Origin: Pseudomonadota bacterium | Lineage (GTDB): Bacteria; Pseudomonadota; Gammaproteobacteria; Xanthomonadales; Xanthomonadaceae | Direction of reading: 5' to 3' | NCBI GenBank assembly: GCA_021821195.1 | Contig: JAKACT010000004.1 | Location: 124,001-188,000 of the forward strand | Length of the DNA stretch: 64,000 nt | In this document: positions 46,767 through 54,234 of the stretch, one piece after another | How positions within the stretch are numbered: position 1 is the stretch's first letter | Layout of the letters: every line of letters starts with the position of its first letter | Translations under genes and position numbers: made by a program | The notes under the pieces: generated by a model | The model's database searches: none | Seen by the model: the letters and a program-made list of their open reading frames with translations, nothing else | Told to the model about the DNA's origin: nothing

Positions 46767-47765
46767 TCAGTGCCAGGCGCGGTGGTACGGGCCCAGCGTG
46801 GTCTGGTGGCCTTCGGCGTGGCGCGACAGTTCCGCCTGCCATTCCGGCTTGAGTTGCCAGTGCGCTTCATCGGCGATGACCTGGTCGATCGCCTTGCGCC
46901 AGGTGCGGGTGACCGAGCTGACGTAGGCCACGCCGCGCTGGCGGCCCTCGATCTTCAGCGCGACCACGCCGATCTGCTTGAGGCGCGGCAGCAGCTCCAT
47001 CGTGTTGAGGCTGGTCGGTTCTTCTAGCGCGTGGAAGACTTCGTTGCCGACTTCGAAACGGCCCTTGCACACGGTGGGATAGCCGGCCGGTTCCTCGGGC
47101 TTGAATTCGTCGATCAGCACGTCGTTGAGGCGCACGCTGCGGCTGCCGTCGTCCTGTTCGTCCCAGCGCACGAACTTGGCCGGCGAGCACACGCCGTGGC
47201 GGTTGGGTGAGGCGCCGGTCACGTAGCTGGACAGCTGGCAGCGGCCTTCCACCATGATGCACAGGCTGCCGAAGGCGAACACTTCCAGCGCCACCGGCGA
47301 CTTCTCGCACAGCCGCTCCACCTGCTGCAGCGACAGCACCCGCGGCAGTACCGCGCGGCTGATGCCGAAGCGCTCGAACGCGTAGCGCAGCGCCGGCGCG
47401 GTGGTGGCGCTGCCCTGCACGGACAGGTGGCGAGGCAGGTTGGGGTGGGTGCGCGCAGCGTAGTCCAGCACCGCCATTTCGGCGGCGATGATGGCGTCGG
47501 CGCCCAGCGAGGCGGCCTTGTCCACCGCGGCGTGCCAGTCGCGCAGGCGCACGGCGTCGGGGTAGGTGTTCAGCGCCAGATAGACCTTGGCGTTCTTGGC
47601 ATGCGCATAGCGGATGCCGGCGCGCAGTTCGTCGTCGCTGAAGTTCAGCCCGGGGAAGGCGCGCGCGTTGGTCTGGTCGCGGAAGCCGGCGTAGACCGCG
47701 TTGGCGCCGGCATCCACCGCCGCCTGCAGGGCCGGCAGGTTGCCGGCGGGACACACCAGTTGCAT
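46767..47765 (-). CDS. ubiU: Ubiquinone biosynthesis protein UbiU
   Basis: The 332-residue U32-family partner of UbiV. MQLVCPAGNLPALQAAVDAGANAVYAGF is the classic start, followed by FGSLCIMVEGRCQLSSY and GVCSPAKFVRW with cluster cysteines and a further Cys in TVCKGRFEV. The ATG at 47765 has GGGAG upstream. Transcription likely starts near 47786 from the Fnr box at 47822. Confidence 0.95.
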   Translation of the reverse strand: MQLVCPAGNLPALQAAVDAGANAVYAGFRDQTNARAFPGLNFSDDELRAGIRYAHAKNAKVYLALNTYPDAVRLRDWHAAVDKAASLGADAIIAAEMAVLDYAARTHPNLPRHLSVQGSATTAPALRYAFERFGISRAVLPRVLSLQQVERLCEKSPVALEVFAFGSLCIMVEGRCQLSSYVTGASPNRHGVCSPAKFVRWDEQDDGSRSVRLNDVLIDEFKPEEPAGYPTVCKGRFEVGNEVFHALEEPTSLNTMELLPRLKQIGVVALKIEGRQRGVAYVSSVTRTWRKAIDQVIADEAHWQLKPEWQAELSRHAEGHQTTLGPYHRAWH

Positions 47766-47792
47766 GGGAAGCTCCCAGCTGGGGAAGCGTGC

Positions 47793-47835
47793 ATGGTCTG
47801 GCGTGGGGCCGGGGGGCGTCATTGATTTGCGTCAA
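47793..47835 (-). promoter_or_regulatory. Fnr/Dnr box and -10 for ubiUV
   Basis: TTGATTTGCGTCAA at 47822-47835 is followed, reading toward ubiU, by 23 bases and GACCAT (47793-47798), giving a +1 at 47786, 42.5 bases from the box centre. The divergent PepSY gene starts 116 bases away and might be affected as well. Confidence 0.75.
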
Positions 47836-47950
47836 TCGGGTTGGCCGCCGCTGGACGAAACCCGGATCCGGCCAGGCCTTAAGGCGCCCATAAGCCGGCG
47901 GCGGTGGAATGCGTCCGTGGGCAAGCCGCCCACTCCTGGAGAGAGACGAC

Positions 47951-48235
47951 ATGAAAGCCCCCCTGCTCAGTTTCATCACGCTGGCCACCGTGACCGCCGC
48001 GCTGTTCGCGCCGGCTGCCGTCGCCGGTCCCAAGTGCACCGACGCGCCGCGCGGCAAGTGGCTGCCGGAGAAAACCATGCAGGACCGCATCACCAGCGCC
48101 GGTTACGTCATCGACAAGTTCAAGGTGTCGGGCAGCTGCTACGAGATCTACGGCAAGGACAAGGCCGGCAACCGGGTGGAGATCTACTACGACCCCACCA
48201 ACGGCAAGGCGGTCAAGGAACGTGTCAACGACTGA
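47951..48235 (+). CDS. Periplasmic PepSY-like small protein
   Basis: A 94-residue exported protein: signal peptide to about residue 25 (LFAPAAVAG), then a PepSY-type domain KWLPEKTMQDRITSAGYVIDKFKVSGSCYEIYGKDKAGNRVEIYYDPTNGKAV. Two cysteines (PKCTDAP and GSCYE) could form a disulfide. It is followed 12 bases later by a cytochrome b gene, a pairing seen for small PepSY proteins that may modulate membrane cytochromes. Function is unproven. Confidence 0.82.
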   Translation: MKAPLLSFITLATVTAALFAPAAVAGPKCTDAPRGKWLPEKTMQDRITSAGYVIDKFKVSGSCYEIYGKDKAGNRVEIYYDPTNGKAVKERVND

Positions 48236-48247
48236 CGGAGGTTCGCG

Positions 48248-48826
48248 ATGGACACCATCCTGCAGCATTCGGGCAATGGGCCGGCGGCGACGCCGGCACC
48301 GACGGTCAAGGTCTGGGATCCGCTGGTGCGGCTGTTCCACTGGTCGCTGGCGGCGTGCATCCTCGGCGCGTTCTTGGTGGAGGAGGGCGATACCGCCCAC
48401 CGCTGGTTGGGTTACACCGCGCTCGGGTTGATCGGATTCCGGGTGCTGTGGGGCATGGTGGGCTCGCGCCATGCACGCTTCGGAGACTGGGTGCGCGGCC
48501 CGCGGTCGGTGGCTAGCTACCTGCGCGAGCGGCTTGCTGGCCGCTCACGGCGCAGGCTGGGACACAATCCGGCGGCGGCGGTGATGATCCTGCTGTTGAT
48601 GGCCTGGGTGGCCGCGGTGGGCGTGACCGGCTGGATGCAGACGCTGGATGCCTACTGGGGCGTCGAATGGCTGGAGGAACTGCACGAGGCGTTGGCCTAC
48701 GGCCTGCTCGCGCTGGTCGGCGTCCACGTGCTGGCGGCCATCGTCGAGAGCTGGTACTACCGCGAGAATCTGGTCGCCGCGATGGTGCATGGCCGCAAGC
48801 GGGCACTCGACAATGCGCCCGATTGA
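48248..48826 (+). CDS. Cytochrome b561-type dihaem membrane protein
   Basis: A 192-residue protein with four helices and haem-ligand histidines in VRLFHWSLAA, AHRWLGYTALGLIGFRVLWG, LEELHEALAYG and VGVHVLAAIVESW. This is the bacterial cytochrome b/b561 (CybB-like) family that passes electrons from quinol to periplasmic partners. GGAGG precedes the start. Its redox partner may be a soluble cytochrome c not in this window. Confidence 0.88.
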   Translation: MDTILQHSGNGPAATPAPTVKVWDPLVRLFHWSLAACILGAFLVEEGDTAHRWLGYTALGLIGFRVLWGMVGSRHARFGDWVRGPRSVASYLRERLAGRSRRRLGHNPAAAVMILLLMAWVAAVGVTGWMQTLDAYWGVEWLEELHEALAYGLLALVGVHVLAAIVESWYYRENLVAAMVHGRKRALDNAPD

Positions 48827-48883
48827 GGTCGCGCCGGCCACCCTTCGCCCACCCAATGCGGTGGGCGAAGGCGCGCCGGCGGT

Positions 48884-48925
48884 TTGCCCCAGATCAAGGC
48901 TGCCCGTTCCGGGCCGGCCTAAGGT
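48884..48925 (+). promoter_or_regulatory. Degenerate Fnr/Dnr-like box and -10 for the two-component genes
   Basis: TTGCCCCAGATCAA at 48884-48897 has one poor half-site. It is followed by 22 bases and TAAGGT (48920-48925), which predicts a +1 exactly at the response regulator ATG (48932). No Shine-Dalgarno sequence precedes it. Confidence 0.4.
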
Positions 48926-48931
48926 GCGCCC

Positions 48932-49630
48932 ATGCGCCTGCTCCTAGCCGAAGACGACCACGCGCTGGGCCGCGCCCTGGCGGACGGCCTGCGCCACCTC
49001 GGCCACGCCGTGGACTGGGTGGAGGACGGCCTGCACGCGCTGCATGCCTTTGATGGCACGCCCTACGCCGCGGCCATCCTCGACTGGAACCTGCCGCGCA
49101 TGACCGGCGTCGAGGTCGTGCGCACCCTGCGTCGTCGCGGCGATGCCACCCCGGTACTGCTGCTGACCGCGCGCGATGCGCTGGACGACCGGGTCTCCGG
49201 CCTGGACTGCGGTGCCGATGATTACGTGGTGAAGCCGGTGCATCTCGATGAGCTGGCTGCGCGCGTGCGCGCGCTGCTGCGGCGTTCGGCCGGCGATGCC
49301 GCACCCGTCCAGCGCTTGGGGACGCTGGAGCTGGATCCGGCCAACCGCAGCGCGCGCCTCGAAGGCTGCCCGTTGGAGCTGTCGCCGCGCGAATACGCGC
49401 TGCTCGAATCGCTGGCCGCGCATCCCGGGCGCGCGCTGTCGCGCACCCAGCTGGAGGAGGCGGTGTACGGCTGGGGCGAGGAGGTGGCGAGCAATGCCAT
49501 CGAAGTGCACGTGCACCACCTGCGCCGCAAGCTGGGGCCGGGCTGGGTGCGCACGTTGCGCGGCGTGGGCTATGCGTTGTTCCCGCCGGCGACAACGCCG
49601 ATGGCGGGGGACGAAGGGGCCCTGCCATGA
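48932..49630 (+). CDS. OmpR-family response regulator
   Basis: A 232-residue regulator with a receiver domain (LLLAEDDHALG; phosphoacceptor Asp51 in LDWNLPRM; YVVKPVHLDEL lysine) and a winged-helix effector domain (LSPREYALLESLAAHPGRALSRTQLEEAVYG, then IEVHVHHLRRKLG). It most resembles the QseB/PmrA/TctD group. It overlaps its sensor kinase by 4 bases. Target genes are unknown; the PepSY and cytochrome b genes upstream are candidates. Confidence 0.94.
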   Translation: MRLLLAEDDHALGRALADGLRHLGHAVDWVEDGLHALHAFDGTPYAAAILDWNLPRMTGVEVVRTLRRRGDATPVLLLTARDALDDRVSGLDCGADDYVVKPVHLDELAARVRALLRRSAGDAAPVQRLGTLELDPANRSARLEGCPLELSPREYALLESLAAHPGRALSRTQLEEAVYGWGEEVASNAIEVHVHHLRRKLGPGWVRTLRGVGYALFPPATTPMAGDEGALP

Positions 49631-50979
49631 GGCGCCCCTCGCTGCAGCGCCGACTGCTGTGGTTCGTCGGCCTGCCGGTGGTCGCGCTATGGATTGGCGC
49701 AGGGCTGTGGCTGGCGCAGGGCGCGCGGCACGAAACCGCGGAGATGTTCGACCGCGAGCTCGAGCGCACCGGCGCGAGCGTGCTGGCGGTGATCGCCTCG
49801 GTGCCCGACGCGGCGCTGGCCGCACGGGGCAACGGAGTAGCGGTCGCGTTGGCCGAAGACGGGGACGAAGGGCCGCGCCCCGAGATCGTGGTCCGCGATC
49901 GCAGCGGCCGCGTGCTGCTCGATGCCTCCAGCTTGCCGCCGCTGCAGCTCGACGACGCGAAGGCGCATTTCCACAGCATGGCCCACGCCGGCGAAACCTG
50001 GCGCGTGTACCAGCGCTGGGATGCGGCCGGCCGGCACTGGATCCAGGTCGCCGCGCCGCTGCACGACCGCGATGAACTGCTTTCGGCGCTGGTGCGGGGC
50101 ACCTTGCTGCCGTTGCTGGCGCTGCTGCTGTTGCTGCCACTGGCGACGTGGCTGGGCCTGCGCGGTGGATTGGCGCCGCTGCGATTGGTGTCCCGCTCCA
50201 TCGATGCGCAGCCTGCGCGCACGCCGACATTGACCCGCGCCGACGTGCCCGTCGAGCTGCTCCAGCTGACGCGGGCGGTCGATGCGCTGGTCGGTAAGCT
50301 GGATACCGCGCTCGCGCGCGAGCGCCGCTTCACCGCCGACGCCGCGCACGAGCTGCGCCATCCGCTGTCGGTATTGCAGCTGGAGCTCGACCTCGCCGGC
50401 CAGGCCGGCGATGCCACGGGCCGCGCGCAACATTTGCAGCGCGCGCGCGAGGGCCTGCAGCGCATGGAGCGGCTGGTCACGCAATTGCTGACCCTGGCGC
50501 GCGTGGAGTCGCTGGACGCGGTGCCGGACGCAGCCACGCTGTCGCTGGCCGAGCTGGTGCGCGGCGTGGCGGCCGATGCCAGCGAACACGCACAGCCGCG
50601 GGGCGTGCAGCTCTCGCTGATGGCGGCAGACGGAATCCCTGTCCACGGCAGCGCCGGGTTGCTCCGCATCGCCATCCACAACCTGGTGGACAACGCCATC
50701 GCGCATGGTCGAGCGCCGGGGCGCGTGGACATAGGCCTGCAGGTGCGGGGTGGCCACGTCGAACTGATGGTGGACGACGATGGCCCTGGCTTTCCCGAAG
50801 ACCAGGCCCAGCGGTTGGGCGAGCGCTTCCTGCGCAGCGGGGGCACCGGAAGTGGCCTCGGGCTGTCGATCGTGCACGCCATTGCCGCGCTGCATGGCGG
50901 TTCGCTGGCGATCGAACGCTCGCCACTAGGCGGTGCGCGGCTGGTGATGCGGTTGCCTGCGCAGGATCGGCCGGGCTGA
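49627..50979 (+). CDS. Sensor histidine kinase
   Basis: A 450-residue inner-membrane kinase. The N-terminal helix (WFVGLPVVALWIGAGLWLA), a periplasmic domain to about residue 155, and a second helix (LPLLALLLLLPLATWLGL) precede a HAMP-like linker. His241 in DAAHELRHPLSV is the phosphorylated residue; NLVDNAIAHG, DDDGPGFPE and GSGLGLSIV are the N, G1 and G2 boxes. The periplasmic part is of the two-component sensor (2CSK) type. The signal is unknown. Confidence 0.93.
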   Translation: MRRPSLQRRLLWFVGLPVVALWIGAGLWLAQGARHETAEMFDRELERTGASVLAVIASVPDAALAARGNGVAVALAEDGDEGPRPEIVVRDRSGRVLLDASSLPPLQLDDAKAHFHSMAHAGETWRVYQRWDAAGRHWIQVAAPLHDRDELLSALVRGTLLPLLALLLLLPLATWLGLRGGLAPLRLVSRSIDAQPARTPTLTRADVPVELLQLTRAVDALVGKLDTALARERRFTADAAHELRHPLSVLQLELDLAGQAGDATGRAQHLQRAREGLQRMERLVTQLLTLARVESLDAVPDAATLSLAELVRGVAADASEHAQPRGVQLSLMAADGIPVHGSAGLLRIAIHNLVDNAIAHGRAPGRVDIGLQVRGGHVELMVDDDGPGFPEDQAQRLGERFLRSGGTGSGLGLSIVHAIAALHGGSLAIERSPLGGARLVMRLPAQDRPG

Positions 50980-51000
50980 CCAAGTCAATGCGCTGGCGTA

Positions 51001-51042
51001 TTGACATGGGTCATGGCTGCTGGCAATGGGGCGTGCGATGGT
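51001..51042 (+). promoter_or_regulatory. Fnr/Dnr box and -10 for the DnrO-like gene
   Basis: TTGACATGGGTCAT at 51001-51014 has a single mismatch at the last base. It is followed by 22 bases and GATGGT (51037-51042), giving a +1 at 51049, 41.5 bases from the centre and 35 bases before the ATG at 51084. Confidence 0.65.
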
Positions 51043-51083
51043 GCATGCAGCGCGGGCACCGCCTGCGACCTTGGAGAAGAACC

Positions 51084-51563
51084 ATGCTGTCGGGAATCAA
51101 GCTTTCTGCATCCGCGCTGGCGCTGGTCGGCGCGCTGTTCGCCGCGCCGACGATGGCGCAGTCCGCTGCCCACCACGACCACGCCGCGCACGCCAGCCAC
51201 GACGCCAAGCCGCAGGTGCCGGCGCAACGCTGGGCCACGGACGCGCCGCTGCGCGCCGGCATGCGCAACCTGCGCGAGGCGACCGAGACGCTCAACCATT
51301 ACCAGATGGGCCATCTGGATGATGTGCAGCGCGACAACGCGGTGGAAAAGATCGATGCCGCGATCAAGGACATGATCGCCAACTGCAAGCTCAAGCCGGA
51401 GGCCGACGCCGCCCTGCACGGGCTGCTGGCGAAGTTCATCGCCGGTGCCGGCGCCGCGCGTGCCGGCACGTTCAGCAAGGCCGAACTAGCGCCGATGCAA
51501 GAAGCGCTGGCGCTGTATCCCCGGATGTTCGACGACCACGACTGGAGCGAAGCGGCCCACTGA
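51084..51563 (+). CDS. DnrO-like periplasmic histidine-rich protein
   Basis: A 159-residue exported protein: signal peptide (MLSGIKLSASALALVGALFAAPTMA), then a His-rich stretch (HHDHAAHASHDA) and a helical domain (WATDAPLRAGMRNLREATETLNHYQMGHLD...MIANCKLKPEADAALHGLLAKFIAGA). Similar proteins in related bacteria carry the name DnrO and sit near denitrification genes; no biochemical role is known to me. The histidines and a lone Cys may bind copper. An Fnr box lies upstream. Confidence 0.75.
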   Translation: MLSGIKLSASALALVGALFAAPTMAQSAAHHDHAAHASHDAKPQVPAQRWATDAPLRAGMRNLREATETLNHYQMGHLDDVQRDNAVEKIDAAIKDMIANCKLKPEADAALHGLLAKFIAGAGAARAGTFSKAELAPMQEALALYPRMFDDHDWSEAAH

Positions 51564-51584
51564 GCCGCCCGTTCCACAGGCCCG

Positions 51585-51604
51585 CGCCGGACGCTTGTCC
51601 GGCG
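51585..51604. terminator. Hairpin between the DnrO-like gene and ubiD
   Basis: CGCCGGAC and GTCCGGCG pair perfectly around a GCTT loop in the convergent gap. There is no T run on either side, so termination may be weak or factor-assisted. Confidence 0.45.
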
Positions 51605-51609
51605 TGTGG

Positions 51610-53103
51610 CTACCGTTGCCGCACAGGCGCTTCCTGCGTGGCCAGCACGCCGCGCCACAGCGCATCCACCCGCTTCTCCACTCCCGCATCCAGCTGGATC
51701 GGCTTGCTCCAGGTGCGGCTGGTTTCCGCCGGCCACTTGTTGGTGGCATCCAGCCCCAGTTTCGAGCCGAGGTTCGGCGTCGGGCTGGAGAAATCGAGGT
51801 AGTCGATCGGGGTCTTGTCGATCAGCACGCTGTCGCGGACCGGATCGACGCGGGTGGAGATCGCCCAGATCACCTGCGACCAGTCGCGCACGTCGATGTC
51901 CTCGTCGGTGACGATCACGAACTTGGTGTAGGTGAACTGGCGCAGGTAGGACCAGATGCCCATCATGATCCGGCGCGCGTGGCCGGGGTACTGCTTGCGG
52001 ATCGACACCACCGCGATGCGGTAGGAACACGCTTCCGGCGGCAGGTAGAAGTCCACGATTTCCGGGAACACCTTGCGCAGCAGCGGCACGAACACGTCGT
52101 TCAGCGCCATCGCCATCACCGAGGGCTCGTCGAACGGCGCGCGGCCCATGTAGCTGCCCTGGTAGATCGCGTCCCTGCGCAGGTGCATGCGCTGGATGGT
52201 CATCACCGGGAAATGGTCCTGCGCGTTGTAGTAGCCGGTGTGGTCGCCGAACGGGCCTTCCAGCGCGGTTTCGGCCGGGTCGATGAAGCCCTCCAGCAGG
52301 ATCTCGCAGCCGGCCGGCGCGTCCAGCCCGGTCAGCTTGCTGGGCCAGACGCGGGTGCGCTCGCCGCGCAGCAGGCCGGCGAATTCGTATTCCGACAGCG
52401 TGTCGGGAATCGGCGCCACCGCCGCCAGCAGGGTGCCGGGATCCGCGCCGATCGCCACCAGCACCGGGAACGGTTTTCCGGGATGGGTCGCCTTCCAGTC
52501 GGCGAAGTCCAGCGCGCCGCCGCGGTGCGGCAGCCAGCGCATGATGATGCGGTTCCTGCCGATCACCTGCTGGCGGTAGATCGCCACGTTCTGGCGCGGC
52601 TTGCGGGTGCCGCGGGTGACCACGAGGCCGAGGGTGATGAGCTTGGCCGCATCCTCCGGCCAGCAGCGCTGGATCGGCAGGCGCGACAGGTCGACCTCGT
52701 CGCCTTCCAGCGTTTCATGCTGGAACGCGGCTTCGCGCACCTTCTGCGGCGCCACGTGGGCCAGCTGCGCCAGCTCCGGCCAGCTGCTCAATGCATCGCG
52801 CAGGCTGGACGGCCAGCGCGGCTCGCGGATCGCCGCCAGCAACTCGCCGAGCTCGCGCAGCGAAGCCAGCGGGCGGCCGGCCAGCGCCGCCTCGATGCGG
52901 TCGCGGTGTCCGTACAGGTTGCCGAGATAGGCGTGGTCGCTGCCGATGGGATGTTCCATCAGCAGCGCGGGCCCGCCTTCGCGCAGGGCGCGCAGGCTGA
53001 GCGAGGTAGTTTCGAGTTCGGGGTCGACCGGCTCGCCGACGCGCTGCAGGCGTCCCTGGCGTTCGAGTGCGGAAAGGTAGGCGCGCAGGTCGTGGAAGCT
53101 CAT
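51610..53103 (-). CDS. ubiD: 4-hydroxy-3-polyprenylbenzoate decarboxylase
   Basis: UbiD decarboxylates the polyprenyl-4-hydroxybenzoate intermediate of ubiquinone synthesis using prenylated FMN made by UbiX. The 497-residue protein begins MSFHDLRAYLSALERQGRL and contains GNLYG, YRQQVIGRNRIIMRW, EGPFGDHTGYY (the active-site acid loop), and the C-terminal KPIQLDAGVEKRVDALW. The start overlaps the upstream cysteine-synthase-like gene by 4 bases. ubiX is not in the window. Confidence 0.96.
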   Translation of the reverse strand: MSFHDLRAYLSALERQGRLQRVGEPVDPELETTSLSLRALREGGPALLMEHPIGSDHAYLGNLYGHRDRIEAALAGRPLASLRELGELLAAIREPRWPSSLRDALSSWPELAQLAHVAPQKVREAAFQHETLEGDEVDLSRLPIQRCWPEDAAKLITLGLVVTRGTRKPRQNVAIYRQQVIGRNRIIMRWLPHRGGALDFADWKATHPGKPFPVLVAIGADPGTLLAAVAPIPDTLSEYEFAGLLRGERTRVWPSKLTGLDAPAGCEILLEGFIDPAETALEGPFGDHTGYYNAQDHFPVMTIQRMHLRRDAIYQGSYMGRAPFDEPSVMAMALNDVFVPLLRKVFPEIVDFYLPPEACSYRIAVVSIRKQYPGHARRIMMGIWSYLRQFTYTKFVIVTDEDIDVRDWSQVIWAISTRVDPVRDSVLIDKTPIDYLDFSSPTPNLGSKLGLDATNKWPAETSRTWSKPIQLDAGVEKRVDALWRGVLATQEAPVRQR

Positions 53104-54203
53104 GAAGAACCGTCAGGTGGCGTGAATGTTCCGGTGGCCAGTGCCGTGGCCAGCGACTGCTGCCAAGGCGCGATGTCGAGGCCGTGCGCGTCGCGCCAGC
53201 CGGGATCGAACAGAGTCTGCTGGTAGCGCTTGCCGCGGTCGCAAAGAAGACTGACGATGCTGCCGCGCTCGCCGCGCGCACGCATGTCGGAGGCCAGCTG
53301 CAGGCAGGCGGCGAAGTTGGTGCCGGAGGAGCCGCCGTAGCGGGTGCCGAGCAGCTCTTCCAGCTGCAGTGCGGCGGCGATGGAGGCGGCGTCCTCGACC
53401 TCGACCACGTCGTCGACCACGTCGAAGATGAAGCCGGGCTCGACTCGCGGGCGGCCGATGCCTTCGATCAAAGTAGGCCTGCTGGCCACCGCGTCGCGGC
53501 TGCGCTGGCGCCAGCCGTGCACGTAACCGCTGCCGGCGGGCTCGGCCACGCACAGGCGGGTGTCCATGCGCCGGTAGCGCAGGTAGCGGCCGATGGTGGC
53601 GGAGGTGCCGCCGGTGCCCACGCCGCAGACGATCCACGACGGCTCCGGCTGCGGTTCGCGGCGCAGCTGGCCGAGGATGGATTCGGCGATGTTGTTGTTG
53701 CCGCGCCAGTCGGTGGCGCGTTCGGCAAGGCCGAACTGATCCAGATGGCAGGCGCCGTTGGCGGCGTGCTCGGCGGCGCGCGCGTGCACCTGCGCCGGGT
53801 CTTCGACCAGGTCGCACTGGCCGCCCAGCGCCTGCACGTCGAGGATCTTCTGCGGCGCGGTGCAGGCCGGCATCACCGCGATGAACGGCAGCCCCAGCAG
53901 CCGCGCGAACCACGCCTCGGAAATCGCGGTGCTGCCCGAGGAGGCGTCCACGACCGTCTGTCCCGGCTGCAGCCGGCCGTTGCACAGCGCGTACAGGTAC
54001 AGCGAGCGCGCCAACCGGTGCTTGAGGCTGCCGGTGGGGTGGCTGGCCTCGTCCTTGAAGTAGAAGGCGATGTCCGGGAAGCCGGGGAAATCCAGCCGCA
54101 GCAGGTGGGTGTCGGCCGAGCGCGTGGCCTCCTGTTCCAGCAGGGCCAATGCATCGTGCACCCAGGCGCGGGCGGCGTCGGTACGGATCGTGGTCGTGTT
54201 CAT
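53100..54203 (-). CDS. PLP-dependent cysteine synthase-family enzyme (Cds1-like)
   Basis: A 367-residue fold-type II PLP enzyme. PTGSLKHRLARSLYLYAL carries the PLP lysine, VDASSGSTAISEAWFARLLGLPF the cofactor Asn/Ser loop, and VCGVGTGGTSATIGRYLRY the phosphate cup. The pattern matches the desulfhydrase-like Cds1 group more than CysK/CysM. It probably degrades or rearranges cysteine-type substrates. It overlaps ubiD and follows a PLP decarboxylase by 31 bases. Confidence 0.85.
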   Translation of the reverse strand: MNTTTIRTDAARAWVHDALALLEQEATRSADTHLLRLDFPGFPDIAFYFKDEASHPTGSLKHRLARSLYLYALCNGRLQPGQTVVDASSGSTAISEAWFARLLGLPFIAVMPACTAPQKILDVQALGGQCDLVEDPAQVHARAAEHAANGACHLDQFGLAERATDWRGNNNIAESILGQLRREPQPEPSWIVCGVGTGGTSATIGRYLRYRRMDTRLCVAEPAGSGYVHGWRQRSRDAVASRPTLIEGIGRPRVEPGFIFDVVDDVVEVEDAASIAAALQLEELLGTRYGGSSGTNFAACLQLASDMRARGERGSIVSLLCDRGKRYQQTLFDPGWRDAHGLDIAPWQQSLATALATGTFTPPDGSS

Positions 54204-54234
54204 GCGCCCATGATCCCGCGTCCGCCGCCGATCC

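Noticed and set aside
50976-50989. A second Fnr-like dyad near CTGACCAAGTCAA upstream of the DnrO-like gene
   Set aside because: The half-sites are separated by three bases instead of four, so it does not fit the Fnr/Dnr site; the true candidate is at 51001.
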